Positions 8,936 through 17,574 are shown, numbered from the stretch's first letter. The stretch: 61,905 bases of DNA from Bacteroidota bacterium (GCA_021811615.1 JAJZNW010000126.1:1-61905); one strand, 5' to 3'. The notes: generated by a model not told the origin, from the sequence alone. Translations and numbers: made by a program.

Positions 8936-10387
8936 ATGCTCGATAAGATAAAGACTCTCGGCGCGGATACCGCCGTCTACGGCGTCAGCGCGATCGTCGG
9001 GCGGTTTCTCAATTTCCTCCTCGTCCCGTTCTACACGAACGTGCTCGCCACATCGGAGTACGGGGTCGTCGCAACGGTCTATTCATACATCGCCTTCATG
9101 AACATTCTGTATTTGTACGGAATGGAATCGGCGTATTTCAAATATGCTTCGACCAAGGAAATAGGAAACGACAAGGAAATATTCTCGACCCCTTTTATTT
9201 CGGTACTCGTCACTTCCCTTCTCCTTTCCGGATTCATATTCCTCGACAGCGTCAGGCTCGCCCCGATAGTCGAGGTGCCCCTGCGGTTCGCCGATACGAT
9301 CAAGTACTCGGCCCTCATAATGTTCTTCGACTCGATAGGCGTGATACCTTTCGCGGTCCTGAGACTCGAGAGGAAGGTCAAGACCTTCGCCGCGATCAAG
9401 GTCATAAACATAGTCATCAACGTCGCCGCCAACGTCATACTACTCCTTGTATTTCACATGGGAGTCGAGGGAATATTCATAAGCGGCGTAATCGCCTCCG
9501 CAGCGTCGATAATACTCCTGTTGCCGACAATCTTCGGGAAAATCGGACTTCATTTCAGGAAAGACCTTTACAAGTCGCTCCTCAGATTCGGGCTTCCCTA
9601 CGTGCCGGCGGGCCTCGCCGCGATGATGGTACAGGTGATCGACCGCCCCATACTCCTTGCGTTGACCAACGAGAGCACGGTCGGCATATACCAGGCAAAC
9701 TACAGGCTCGGCATCTTCATGATGCTTGTCGTTTCGATGTTCGACTACGCTTGGCGGCCGTTCTTCCTTACCCACGCTTCAGACAAGAACGCGAAGGAAA
9801 TGTACTCGAAGATCCTGACCTACTTCGTCCTTTTCGGGTCGATCATAGTTCTGCTTGTGTCGCTTTATGTGGACGACATAGTCAAGATAAGGGTGTTCCA
9901 CAGGTTCATAATAAACCCTGCGTACTGGTCGGGGCTTGGGATCGTCCCGGTCGTCCTGATAGGATACCTGTTCAACGGGATGTACGTCAATTTCATGGCT
10001 GGCATATACATAGAAAAGAAGACCTCGCACCTTCCGTACATCACCGGCATCGGCGCGGCAGTCAACGTCGTGGCCAACCTGCTCATGATCCCGAAATACG
10101 GGATGCTTGGCGCCGCATGGGCGACGCTCTTTGCCTACGCCGCGATGGCGCTGGTGCTCTACCTTGTGTCGCACAGGTTCTATCCTGTTCAATATGAGTA
10201 TGCCAGGCTTCTGAAAGTGGGCATCGCGCTTATAGTGGTCGTTCTCGCACATGCGTTCAGGCACGTCCTCTTCCCCGGACTCGGCGAGCAGCTGTTCAAG
10301 TTCGCCGCGCTACTGTCGTTCTTCATCATGCTGTTTCTGTTCAGGTTTGCGACGAAAGAGGAGATGAGTTTTATCCGAAGGAAATAG
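8936..10387 (+). CDS. Polysaccharide flippase (MOP superfamily, Wzx/RfbX-like)
   Basis: 483 residues with about 12-14 hydrophobic segments spread along the whole protein, N-terminal GADTAVYGVSAIVGRFLNFL and YGVVATVYSYIAFMNIL as in Wzx/MurJ-like lipid-linked sugar flippases, and a C-terminal GAAWATLFAYAAMALVLY. It should move a lipid-linked oligosaccharide across the inner membrane. No glycosyltransferases are next to it, so the glycan is unknown. The ATG has no strong ribosome binding site. Confidence 0.86.
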   Translation: MLDKIKTLGADTAVYGVSAIVGRFLNFLLVPFYTNVLATSEYGVVATVYSYIAFMNILYLYGMESAYFKYASTKEIGNDKEIFSTPFISVLVTSLLLSGFIFLDSVRLAPIVEVPLRFADTIKYSALIMFFDSIGVIPFAVLRLERKVKTFAAIKVINIVINVAANVILLLVFHMGVEGIFISGVIASAASIILLLPTIFGKIGLHFRKDLYKSLLRFGLPYVPAGLAAMMVQVIDRPILLALTNESTVGIYQANYRLGIFMMLVVSMFDYAWRPFFLTHASDKNAKEMYSKILTYFVLFGSIIVLLVSLYVDDIVKIRVFHRFIINPAYWSGLGIVPVVLIGYLFNGMYVNFMAGIYIEKKTSHLPYITGIGAAVNVVANLLMIPKYGMLGAAWATLFAYAAMALVLYLVSHRFYPVQYEYARLLKVGIALIVVVLAHAFRHVLFPGLGEQLFKFAALLSFFIMLFLFRFATKEEMSFIRRK

Positions 10388-10423
10388 GTTACAGCTACGG
10401 GCCACATTTCACATGTATGCCGA

Positions 10424-12031
10424 TCAGAACGGGAAATCCCCGGTTGTGTCAGGGACAGGTGCTTTCGCCTTCTCAGGCTTGGGTTTCTTCGCCTTGAGAT
10501 GAACCTGATTCGAAACGACGGTTATCGCCTTTTTCGGAGTCACGGGACAGGCGTGCTCACATGCCCCGCATCCGATGCAAAGCTCGTTGTCGATCTCAGG
10601 AAGAAAGAGTCCGTTCTCATACGGCACGGTATGCACTGCTTTCGTCGGGCAATGTTCGGAGCACGCCGCGCAGTCCTTCTTCTTCGAGACGACCACACAA
10701 TCGTCTTTGTTGAATGTCGACTTTCCTATTTGTACCAGTTTCTTTGCCGGTACATCGAGAGGGACGATTGCACCCGTGGGACAGACTTCTCCGCAGATCA
10801 CGCAGTCGTAGTTGCAGTAGTTGACGGAGTAATCCATCTTGGGCTGAAACATACCCGAGAGCCCGTATTGCATGAACGTCGGTTGAAGCACGCCTGTCGG
10901 ACAGGCCGTCACACAGAGATGGCACGCTGTACAAACGCTCGTGAAGTGCCGGATGCCGATCGAGCCGGGCGGAGTAATCGGCTTCGTTTCGCCGGTCAGT
11001 GCGCTCCCTCCCTGTACAAGCCCCGGCGCCAACAATAAAGTCGCCGTCGGAACGGTCACATTCCTGAAGAAATCCCTTCGTCCTTGATTGAATTCAACTC
11101 TCAAAGGATGCTTATCGGGCAATCCTCTTCTCTCGTACTGAATCGCATCTTCCGGACATGAGCGGAGACAATTGAAGCAACCGACGCACGCGCTGAAGTC
11201 TATCTCCTTCGACCTACTGTCGATGCACTGTGCTTTGCAGACCTTGTCGCAGGCTCCGCAGTCATTGCAGGAATCTTTATTGATCGCCAGCTTGAACAGC
11301 GAGACTCGCGAAAGGAGGCTGAGGATTGCGCCCGCCGGGCAGAACGTGTTGCAGAAGAGCCTTCCTTCGGACATGCTCATGTAGCCGATCGTAGCAAAGA
11401 AGAGGAGGCCCAGCGACAATGCCCCGACACCTTCAGGATGGAGTGGTACAGTGTACAGGAAGTAAAGCCCGAAGCGAGCGAGGAGATCGGAGGCGGTGTT
11501 GTTGGACAATACAACCGCAGGCAGCGCGAAGGCGTTGACGATTCTCCCGAAGTTACTGAACGGTTCGAGGAGGTCGCCGATCAGCATGCTGCTCCCGAGG
11601 AGGAGCAACAAAACCGACAGCGCAAGGACTGAATAGTGCAGCCACTGAGGAGCCTTCGAATACTTGAAGCGCTTGCGGCGGTTGAGTTTTCGAGCGAAGC
11701 GGATCATAAAGTCCTGGAGGATCCCAAGCGGACAGATCGTCGAGCAATAGATACGGCCAAGGATCAAAGTCGTGATGATAACAAACATAAGCCCTATCGC
11801 GGTGACCGCCCCGCCGACCATAGCGACTTTCAGAAGTGAGGGAACTAATTGAAGAGACGTCAGCGCCGTCGTGATACTTCGCGGTACAAGGTGCCAGGCG
11901 TCCAGGAAGAGCAGCGTGAAGGCACCGAAGAATACCAGCGAGGTGACTACTCTAACTTGTTTTATCTTTTTCCAGAATTGTCTTGTCAATTTGTTAAACC
12001 AATGTATTGGTTTGCATGTACAACTTTGCAA
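10424..12031 (-). CDS. Membrane-bound polyferredoxin (NapH/CcoG-like) fused to a NapG-like ferredoxin module
   Basis: Up to 535 residues. The first half has about five membrane segments with CSTICPLG and CNTFCPAG motifs (NapH/NosR type), then two 4Fe-4S motifs (CNDCGACDKVC, CVGCFNCLRSC). A mid-protein GRRDFF plus hydrophobic stretch resembles a twin-arginine signal, and is followed by four more clusters (CTACHLCVTAC, CNYDCVICGEVC, CAACSEHC, CIGCGACEHAC). It likely carries electrons from the quinone pool to periplasmic partners. The 12031 start is TTG with no ribosome binding site and would place a palindrome inside the gene; a TTG at 11989 is an alternative. It follows the DUF362 gene on the same strand. 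Confidence 0.85.
   Translation of the reverse strand: MQSCTCKPIHWFNKLTRQFWKKIKQVRVVTSLVFFGAFTLLFLDAWHLVPRSITTALTSLQLVPSLLKVAMVGGAVTAIGLMFVIITTLILGRIYCSTICPLGILQDFMIRFARKLNRRKRFKYSKAPQWLHYSVLALSVLLLLLGSSMLIGDLLEPFSNFGRIVNAFALPAVVLSNNTASDLLARFGLYFLYTVPLHPEGVGALSLGLLFFATIGYMSMSEGRLFCNTFCPAGAILSLLSRVSLFKLAINKDSCNDCGACDKVCKAQCIDSRSKEIDFSACVGCFNCLRSCPEDAIQYERRGLPDKHPLRVEFNQGRRDFFRNVTVPTATLLLAPGLVQGGSALTGETKPITPPGSIGIRHFTSVCTACHLCVTACPTGVLQPTFMQYGLSGMFQPKMDYSVNYCNYDCVICGEVCPTGAIVPLDVPAKKLVQIGKSTFNKDDCVVVSKKKDCAACSEHCPTKAVHTVPYENGLFLPEIDNELCIGCGACEHACPVTPKKAITVVSNQVHLKAKKPKPEKAKAPVPDTTGDFPF
11996..12013. repeat. Perfect palindrome 1 (8-bp arms)
   Basis: AAACCAAT and ATTGGTTT separated by GT. It is the first of three close palindromes between the DUF362 and polyferredoxin genes. 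Confidence 0.7.
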
Positions 12032-12060
12032 ATTGCCCCGCGATTAATCGCGGGGCAATT
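12031..12060. repeat. Perfect 30-bp palindrome 2
   Basis: AATTGCCCCGCGATT followed directly by its exact reverse complement, with no loop. As RNA it would form a very strong hairpin; there is no T-run, so it is not a standard terminator. Confidence 0.85.
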
Positions 12061-12074
12061 GATAATACTCCCTG

Positions 12075-12102
12075 CTGCCAAACCGATTGATCGGTTTGGC
12101 AG
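12075..12102. repeat. Perfect palindrome 3 (13-bp arms)
   Basis: CTGCCAAACCGAT, loop TG, exact reverse complement. It starts 6 bp past the DUF362 stop codon on the minus strand. Confidence 0.85.
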
Positions 12103-12107
12103 AGCCA

Positions 12108-13019
12108 TCACAATGAAATTCTCTTGATCCTGAGGTTCTCTATGTCTGCCCTGCCTATCTTCATCTCCGCAGCGGTCTTCAGGTATCGCACCGAGGAGGG
12201 ATCCATCCCGAAAAGTTTTGCGCCCGCAACATCTATCGCAACTATGTCCGTCGAGATCACCTGCGACTTCATTTCCACGAGATCGCCGACGGAAATGCCG
12301 CGCGGGCCGTTCTGCTTCATTACATAGTAAGCGTCCAAGACGTTCAGTGCCGGCTTCCTGTAAGTCGCGAAGTCGGCGATGCACTGGTCGAGGTCTGTCC
12401 TGTGCCAGTACCCGCGGTCCCAGACGTTTCCCATGAGGTTCTTCATCGCCATCGTGAGCCTTGGGCCGCTGTGATTTTTCAGTATGGGAACGTTGATGAA
12501 GACGTCCGCGTCGAGAATAACCTCGTGTTCCTGAGTCGACGTCAGCGATTTTCCATGAGGGACTTTTACGTCATGATAGTAGCTTGCGGATGCGCCCGGG
12601 ACGACTTTGGCTCCAGCTTCGCTCGCCGCCTTTTGAATACCGCTGTTGCTGTAACATCTTTGCCACTGATCGCACGTATGATCGACTACGCTCACCTGTT
12701 TTGCTCCGGCGTTGAAACAATGCTCGATTATCCGTGCGACAAGCTGCGGATTGGTGTTCCCCGCCCTATCGGGCGATACGTCCCAGCCGATGTTCGGCTT
12801 GACGACGACCTTGTCGCCTTTTTTCACGAACGCCTTCATGCCTCCGAGCGCATTGATGCCCTGATCGAACATGGCGCCGGGTTCGCCGCCTTTCACCGCG
12901 ACAAGATCGTAGGGAAGAACAGTATCTGAAAATGCGCCGAACACTTTTCCCGCTTTCATGTACGCGCCGAAAGCGATCGACGCACCCAACGTTTGCTTTA
13001 CAAACGCACGTCTGTCCAC
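12108..13019 (-). CDS. DUF362 domain protein with Tat-type signal
   Basis: 303 residues starting at a GTG with AAGGAGG upstream. The N-terminus MDRRAFVKQTLGASIAFGAY carries a twin-arginine motif, so a folded, probably cofactor-bearing protein is exported. The body has the DUF362 core: VKPNIGWDVSPDRAGNTNPQ, VSVVDHTCDQW, VPILKNHSGPRLTMAMKNLMG and the C-terminal DPSSVRYLKTA. Unlike many DUF362 proteins it has no ferredoxin Cys clusters of its own. The neighbouring membrane polyferredoxin suggests a shared periplasmic redox role (inference). Confidence 0.85.
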   Translation of the reverse strand: MDRRAFVKQTLGASIAFGAYMKAGKVFGAFSDTVLPYDLVAVKGGEPGAMFDQGINALGGMKAFVKKGDKVVVKPNIGWDVSPDRAGNTNPQLVARIIEHCFNAGAKQVSVVDHTCDQWQRCYSNSGIQKAASEAGAKVVPGASASYYHDVKVPHGKSLTSTQEHEVILDADVFINVPILKNHSGPRLTMAMKNLMGNVWDRGYWHRTDLDQCIADFATYRKPALNVLDAYYVMKQNGPRGISVGDLVEMKSQVISTDIVAIDVAGAKLFGMDPSSVRYLKTAAEMKIGRADIENLRIKRISL

Positions 13020-13148
13020 GTACAGCCTCCTTATTTTTGCATACCGAAGAAAGAATATTCGATTAATCTGGAAAATTCAAGTTCTCCGGTCAGCACCCCT
13101 CAAACAAATGTTACAGCGGCGCAAAGAAAGCTAATCTTCACTGATAGA

Positions 13149-13814
13149 TTACCGACCTTGGCGCAACTCGCTCAGAATGCGCTCTATCATACTTTCGAGA
13201 ACCGGCTCCTCAACGGCACCGATAAGTACGAAGCCATTGACTACAAACGTCGGTGTGCCCTGGACGGCAAACCTTTTTGCAACATTGATTTCATGGTCAA
13301 CGCTTCTGCCTTGTTCATTACTTCGAATACACTGCCGAAACCGCGCGGTGTCTCTAACCCCAGCCAACAAGGCGAGCCGGACCCATTCCCCCTCATTCAA
13401 ATGCTCGGGATATTCGAACAAAAGGTCATGATATTGGTCATATCGCTGCTGAAGCGAGGCGCATTCGACCGCTAATGCAGCTTCCAGCGCATGCGGGTGC
13501 GAACGAAGAGGTAAGTCATATCGAACGAGCGTAACAAGCCCCTGGTATTTTTTCAGAACCCGTTCAATTACTGGTTCCATCGTTTTGCAGTACGGACATT
13601 GATAATCTGAAAATTCGATTACATACACCAGTGCAGAGGTATCCCCCACGGTATGACCGCCGGAGAGCAGGGCTCGCCAGTTCTCTATGAAGACCGGCTC
13701 AGTTCTCGAGCCGCTTGGAACCAGTTCGTGGCGTACAAGTATAGAGGTGACCACCATCGCGCACAAAACAAGGATGGTGGTGGCCAAGATATTGAAGACG
13801 GAATTAAGCCTCAT
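13149..13814 (-). CDS. Membrane-anchored DsbA-like thiol-disulfide oxidoreductase
   Basis: 221 residues from the ATG at 13814, which has AAAGGGA at the right distance; the frame is open further upstream but that part overlaps the next gene and is not coding. An N-terminal anchor (VFNILATTILVLCAMVVTSIL) leads into a thioredoxin fold with the DsbA-type active site CPYC in FSDYQCPYCKTMEP, the insert helical domain, and the cis-Pro region AVQGTPTFVVNG. It should act in the periplasm, oxidising or shuffling disulfides. It is the last gene of a probable operon with a secreted protein and a Cys-rich ORF, which would be natural substrates. Confidence 0.88.
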   Translation of the reverse strand: MRLNSVFNILATTILVLCAMVVTSILVRHELVPSGSRTEPVFIENWRALLSGGHTVGDTSALVYVIEFSDYQCPYCKTMEPVIERVLKKYQGLVTLVRYDLPLRSHPHALEAALAVECASLQQRYDQYHDLLFEYPEHLNEGEWVRLALLAGVRDTARFRQCIRSNEQGRSVDHEINVAKRFAVQGTPTFVVNGFVLIGAVEEPVLESMIERILSELRQGR

Positions 13815-13888
13815 TGGTCCCTTTCCACACCTTGCGACAATCTGGCTGCCCAAGATCAGGAATGGCTCCCGCTTAACCGAAGACTTGA

Positions 13889-14650
13889 TCAGATCATTGT
13901 TCTTATCGTGATACTGAGAATCTGGAAACGCGAATGAAAGATATTGGGAATTTCCTGGTTGAGCTCTTCGGAGATACCGAGTGTCGCATATTGACTGAGT
14001 TCTATTCCGATGCCGAGATTCATCCCGACGGTTTGATGTTCGACATTTGTGAAAGAGACGTTTCCTCTCGGCGAATACTTCTCTGCCGCTGTCAGCCATA
14101 CAGCGGCATCCACGACCAAGAACTTCAAGCGAGTGGGATTTGACGATGACACACCAATCTGGAGCGAGTTGCCGGCGATGCCTTCCTTTGAGTCAATGAA
14201 GTGTCCGATGTACCGGTATCTCACGAATGCCATCATATTATGTTTCCGGTACGATGGCAATCCGGAGGAGCCCGGGCCCTGTGAGAATCGATATCCGACC
14301 CCGGCTATGAGAATTAGATTGGACATAGTCGAGGCCGACACTTTCGGTGCATCGACACGCGAAGCCCCGGTAAGGAAACTCGCCTGGATCGAATACCTGT
14401 TCCAGGCGACAAATTCGCTTCTCAACTCATAAGCCCAGAAATGGGCATCGATCGGCGAATCGTAGATTGAAAATACTTTCTCGAAGTCCGCCCAGGCCAA
14501 AGAGTTATTCAAAACCAGTTCCGCCCCGCTTCCAAGGTTGTACACATAAGCGCGGGAAGTATCAGATCCTTCAGCCCGAGCGGACTGCGTGATCAATGCA
14601 ACATAGAACAGGACAAAAACAAGCGCTGGAAGAAAGCGGTCATTTTCCAC
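13889..14650 (-). CDS. Secreted beta-rich protein of unknown function
   Basis: 253 residues from a GTG start. The first 26 residues form a signal peptide ending in QSARA. The mature part has alternating hydrophobic strands with Gly and aromatic residues (GVGYRFSQG, MMAFVRYRYIGHF, LKFLVVDAAVWL), consistent with a small outer-membrane barrel, but no family is recognised. Its ribosome binding site GAGGG overlaps the TGA of the upstream Cys-rich ORF, a sign of translational coupling. The DsbA-like gene follows 74 bp later. Confidence 0.66.
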   Translation of the reverse strand: MENDRFLPALVFVLFYVALITQSARAEGSDTSRAYVYNLGSGAELVLNNSLAWADFEKVFSIYDSPIDAHFWAYELRSEFVAWNRYSIQASFLTGASRVDAPKVSASTMSNLILIAGVGYRFSQGPGSSGLPSYRKHNMMAFVRYRYIGHFIDSKEGIAGNSLQIGVSSSNPTRLKFLVVDAAVWLTAAEKYSPRGNVSFTNVEHQTVGMNLGIGIELSQYATLGISEELNQEIPNIFHSRFQILSITIRTMI

Positions 14651-14657
14651 GGTACCC

Positions 14658-15260
14658 TCAAATTAATTTCACTCCCGGATGCCCTTCAACTCTCCACATA
14701 TACATACAGCAAACTGCGTAATCATGTACGTCTATCACCGAGTACGTATAACATAATCCAACTGAGAGAGGGCCTGTAAAGATGGTACAGAGACCCGCAA
14801 CAGCCAGAACCGGTCCAGCCAAAGTTGCGGCACATTTTGCAGTGGTCCAACCGCATGCCGAAGTTACGATTGTCCCTCCCTCGGCATCTGGCAAAAATTT
14901 CATATAGTTCGTGAGAAGGGGCAAGAAAAAAACATCGGCATTTGGGGTTGACAAGAAATTCCGAGGCTCCTTCCCTTCAATCAGGCGAGCCGTCGCTGTA
15001 GCCTCTGCGGGTTCAGGGCGATTGCCTACCCGGGAATTCCCCTGATTCCGATTCCGAATCTGTACTCTCACCGCATGTCGTTTGTGAACCACCACCGGCA
15101 AAGCTGGTGGCTTCGGGGAGTCATCGATTAAGATCGGCGCCTGGCAAGAGCACGAAACCCGAATGAGGTTTGAGCTTCCTACAGCCTTCCAATTCGTTGG
15201 ATGGCTGATTGCAGGCCAGGCTTCTCCACGAAGTATAAATTGAATTTTCGGCGAAGCCAT
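14658..15260 (-). CDS. Cys-rich hydrophobic C-terminal peptide ORF, possibly bacteriocin-like
   Basis: Open frame of 200 codons whose last 75 or so look real. After TSACGW comes a run of small hydrophobic residues with regularly placed cysteines (AKCAA, AGLCTIF, VGLCYTY, AVCCMY), six in about 50 residues. This pattern resembles the mature region of Cys-rich peptides such as halocin C8, but there is no clear homology. The upstream part is low-quality, crosses a dispersed repeat, and may be non-coding; an ATG at 14903 would give 81 residues. The stop codon overlaps the ribosome binding site of the next gene. Identity uncertain. Confidence 0.42.
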   Translation of the reverse strand: MASPKIQFILRGEAWPAISHPTNWKAVGSSNLIRVSCSCQAPILIDDSPKPPALPVVVHKRHAVRVQIRNRNQGNSRVGNRPEPAEATATARLIEGKEPRNFLSTPNADVFFLPLLTNYMKFLPDAEGGTIVTSACGWTTAKCAATLAGPVLAVAGLCTIFTGPLSVGLCYTYSVIDVHDYAVCCMYMWRVEGHPGVKLI

Positions 15261-15316
15261 CTTTGCATCACCGCTGTCTCAGGCCGTGGCTTTCTACATT
15301 GGACTAAAGGTGGCGG
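15256..15316. repeat. Dispersed repeat, copy 1 (CATCACCGCTG...GGACTAAAG)
   Basis: About 60 bp similar to 48521-48579: shared blocks are GCCATC, CATCACC, CTG, GGC-GTGG, TTTC-AC and GGACTAAAG. It contains a short imperfect stem-loop. Resembles REP/IS200-end type palindromic units, but no transposase is nearby. Confidence 0.65.
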
Positions 15317-15388
15317 ACTTCGCCGATGTGTGTTTCGTGCAATAATAATTACTCATAATGAACCGCTTATTCCGGCTGTCTTTGGCTA

Positions 15389-15417
15389 TTGACAACGTAA
15401 CAGTGTTATGTTATATT
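15389..15417 (+). promoter_or_regulatory. Promoter with palindromic spacer upstream of the DUF4004 gene
   Basis: TTGACA at 15389-15394 and TATATT at 15412-15417 with a 17-bp spacer. The spacer contains an inverted repeat (GTAAC-AGT-GTTA). Since the gene's product has a MerR-like helix-turn-helix, and MerR-family proteins bind between -35 and -10, autoregulation is a reasonable inference. Confidence 0.55.
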
Positions 15418-15435
15418 ACACGCGAGGATTATCAC

Positions 15436-16074
15436 ATGGAAAACGATTTAATATCAAAGAAAGAACTGCTCGACCTGACGGGAATCTCGTACGGTCAGCT
15501 TTACAGGTGGAAACGAAAACTACTGATACCGGAAGAATGGTTCATACGCAAATCGACATTCACCGGACAGGAGACTTTTTTCCCGCGCGACAAGATCCTC
15601 TCGAGAATCGAGAAGATCAAAAACATGAAAGACGATGCATCGCTCGACGAACTGGCCGACATGCTCTCCCCCAACCCTGCCGATGTGAACATTTCCAGGG
15701 AGACACTGAAGTCCTCAGGCATAATTTCAGGAGCCGCGACAGCGATCTTCGATGAACTTGCCGGAGAACAGGACACGTTCTCGTTCACTTCGATACTTCA
15801 CCTCTATCTCCTTGACAAGCTGCTTCAATCAGGAGAGATCAGCGGTGACGAAGGAAAAGTCCTGTTGAAAACTCTCGACGAGAACTTCTCCGGCCTCGAA
15901 GGAAAAAACTGCGACGTCATCGTCATCAGAAAACTAGGCGCTTCATCCTGCATTCTTGTCTCAGCCCCGAATCAGATTTTCTTCGACACTAATACTAAAG
16001 TTGCGGGACGTCTCAACGTGGCGAGCTCGATCGAAGAACTGAAAGCGAAGCTGGCAAACGCAGGGATCGGATGA
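15436..16074 (+). CDS. DUF4004 / YhbD-like regulator with MerR-like HTH
   Basis: 212 residues from the ATG at 15436; the frame is open upstream but that region is the promoter. The N-terminus SKKELLDLTGISYGQLYRWK is a MerR-like helix-turn-helix, followed by the family block IPEEWFIRKSTFTGQETFFP and the helix SLDELADMLSP, very close to what I recall of Bacillus subtilis YhbD. A second domain (about residues 95-210) is a mixed region with LGASSCILVSAPNQIFFD. The two bactofilin-like genes follow immediately, the same order as yhbDEF, so it probably regulates them and/or works with them. Confidence 0.85.
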   Translation: MENDLISKKELLDLTGISYGQLYRWKRKLLIPEEWFIRKSTFTGQETFFPRDKILSRIEKIKNMKDDASLDELADMLSPNPADVNISRETLKSSGIISGAATAIFDELAGEQDTFSFTSILHLYLLDKLLQSGEISGDEGKVLLKTLDENFSGLEGKNCDVIVIRKLGASSCILVSAPNQIFFDTNTKVAGRLNVASSIEELKAKLANAGIG

Positions 16075-16132
16075 ACATGAAGGGATTGATGGATTAACAG
16101 TTCAGCCGCGGAATAAAAACAAGAGGATGCTA

Positions 16133-16819
16133 ATGGAAACTGGTAATGACCTTCGAATCAACGGGCTTGGAAGCTCATCCGGAGGCAAATTCGATTTCGT
16201 CCAGATTAACGGGAAGGGCGACATCACTGGTGATCTCGAATGCCGTGAGCTCCAGATCAACGGCTTCGCCCGCCTCGAGGGGAACGTCAAAGCAGATACC
16301 ATAAGGGTCTCCGGAAAATCCGACTTCAGAGGCACCGTTACTGGAAACAGGATGATCATCGACGGCATGTCCGACGTAGGCGGGAGTGTCAACGTCGAGA
16401 CGGTTGAAAACCGGGGGATGCTCAGGATCGCGAAAGACTGCGACGCAGAATCCTTCTCGTCGCAGGGTGGCTTCACAGTCGGAGGGCTGCTTAACGCTGA
16501 AAAGATCGACATCTCTGTCTACGCCCAGTGCAAAGCCAGAGAGATCGGCGGCGAAGAAATAGACGTGCGGTTCGGGGGCGGATCGGGCATCAGGAAATTT
16601 ATCGGCTCACTCTTCCCCGGCCTTCCCCTCAACCCCGTCCTCATCACCGACTCGATCGAGGGAGACGACATCTACCTGGAAAACACGACGGCAAAAGTCG
16701 TGCGCGGACAGAACGTAAAGATAGGTCCGGGATGTCAAATCGATACTGTCGAATACAAAAACAGCTACGAGAAGAATTCCGACGCAAGCACATCCGTAAA
16801 TGAATCGAGGAAGATTTGA
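16133..16819 (+). CDS. Bactofilin/polymer-forming protein, YhbE-like
   Basis: 228 residues. AAGAGGA lies 5 bp before the ATG at 16133, which I prefer over the ATG at 16127. The sequence is a right-handed beta-helix pattern of short repeats with G-D and G-N turns (INGKGDITGDLECRELQING, VSGKSDFRGTVTGN), as in bactofilin-type DUF583 proteins that self-polymerise. A C-terminal segment SIEGDDIYLENTTAKVVRGQNVKIG is shared with the next protein. Its stop is 1 bp before the next ATG. Confidence 0.84.
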   Translation: METGNDLRINGLGSSSGGKFDFVQINGKGDITGDLECRELQINGFARLEGNVKADTIRVSGKSDFRGTVTGNRMIIDGMSDVGGSVNVETVENRGMLRIAKDCDAESFSSQGGFTVGGLLNAEKIDISVYAQCKAREIGGEEIDVRFGGGSGIRKFIGSLFPGLPLNPVLITDSIEGDDIYLENTTAKVVRGQNVKIGPGCQIDTVEYKNSYEKNSDASTSVNESRKI

Positions 16820-16820
16820 A

Positions 16821-17558
16821 ATGAAGAACGAAAGACCCGATCTCAAGATCATCGGCAACAACAGCGCCTCGGGCGGGCGGTACGACAATGCCAAGGTAAT
16901 CGGCAACGGCCTGATAACCGGAGACCTGGACTGCGCGACGTTCAAAGGCGTCGGAGACTCGCGGCTTCAGGGAAATCTGAAGGCCGGAACGGCGAAGATA
17001 ACAGGTTCCCTCCACGTTGATGGCAAAGCCGAGATTGGCGACATGCGCGTCACTGGAGACTTGGACCTGGATGGTGACTTCCATGCTCGACATTGTCACC
17101 TCCGTGGTAGGTTCACGACCAAGGCCGGTGTCAGGGCGGACGACCTGTCGCTTATGGGACACATTACGGTCAAGAAGAACTGCGAAGCAGAGTCTTTCAA
17201 TGGTGAGGGTCAGATCAGAATCGACGGCCTGCTCAATGCGGACAGAATTGAAATTAAGACATACGGCCCCTCCAGGATCTCTGAGATCGGCGGCGACAGT
17301 ATAGACATCGGGAAAGGTTCCGCCGCGAGCTTCGGAAAGATTATCAAGGTCCTGTTCGTACCATCTAACTGGGGAAACGCAATGCTGACCGTGAATTCGA
17401 TCGAAGGAGATGACATCCGACTCTCGAGCACAAGAGCCAGGGTGGTCCGAGGAAACAACGTGGTAATTGAAAGCGGCTGCGAGATCGATTTGGTGGAGTA
17501 CACGGGGAGTCTTCGCGTGAATCACGGGTCGACTGTAAAAGAGAAAAAGAAGATTTGA
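16821..17558 (+). CDS. Bactofilin/polymer-forming protein, YhbF-like paralogue
   Basis: 245 residues; the frame also allows a start at 16800, overlapping the previous gene, but the ATG at 16821 directly follows its TGA. Paralogous to the preceding protein: same beta-helix turns (NSASGGRYDNAKVIGNG, GDLDCATFKG) and the same tail NSIEGDDIRLSSTRARVVRG. The pair probably forms a mixed or two-layer polymer under control of the DUF4004 protein (inference from yhbDEF-like order). Confidence 0.84.
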   Translation: MKNERPDLKIIGNNSASGGRYDNAKVIGNGLITGDLDCATFKGVGDSRLQGNLKAGTAKITGSLHVDGKAEIGDMRVTGDLDLDGDFHARHCHLRGRFTTKAGVRADDLSLMGHITVKKNCEAESFNGEGQIRIDGLLNADRIEIKTYGPSRISEIGGDSIDIGKGSAASFGKIIKVLFVPSNWGNAMLTVNSIEGDDIRLSSTRARVVRGNNVVIESGCEIDLVEYTGSLRVNHGSTVKEKKKI

Positions 17559-17574
17559 AGTTTGGAAGTTGAGA

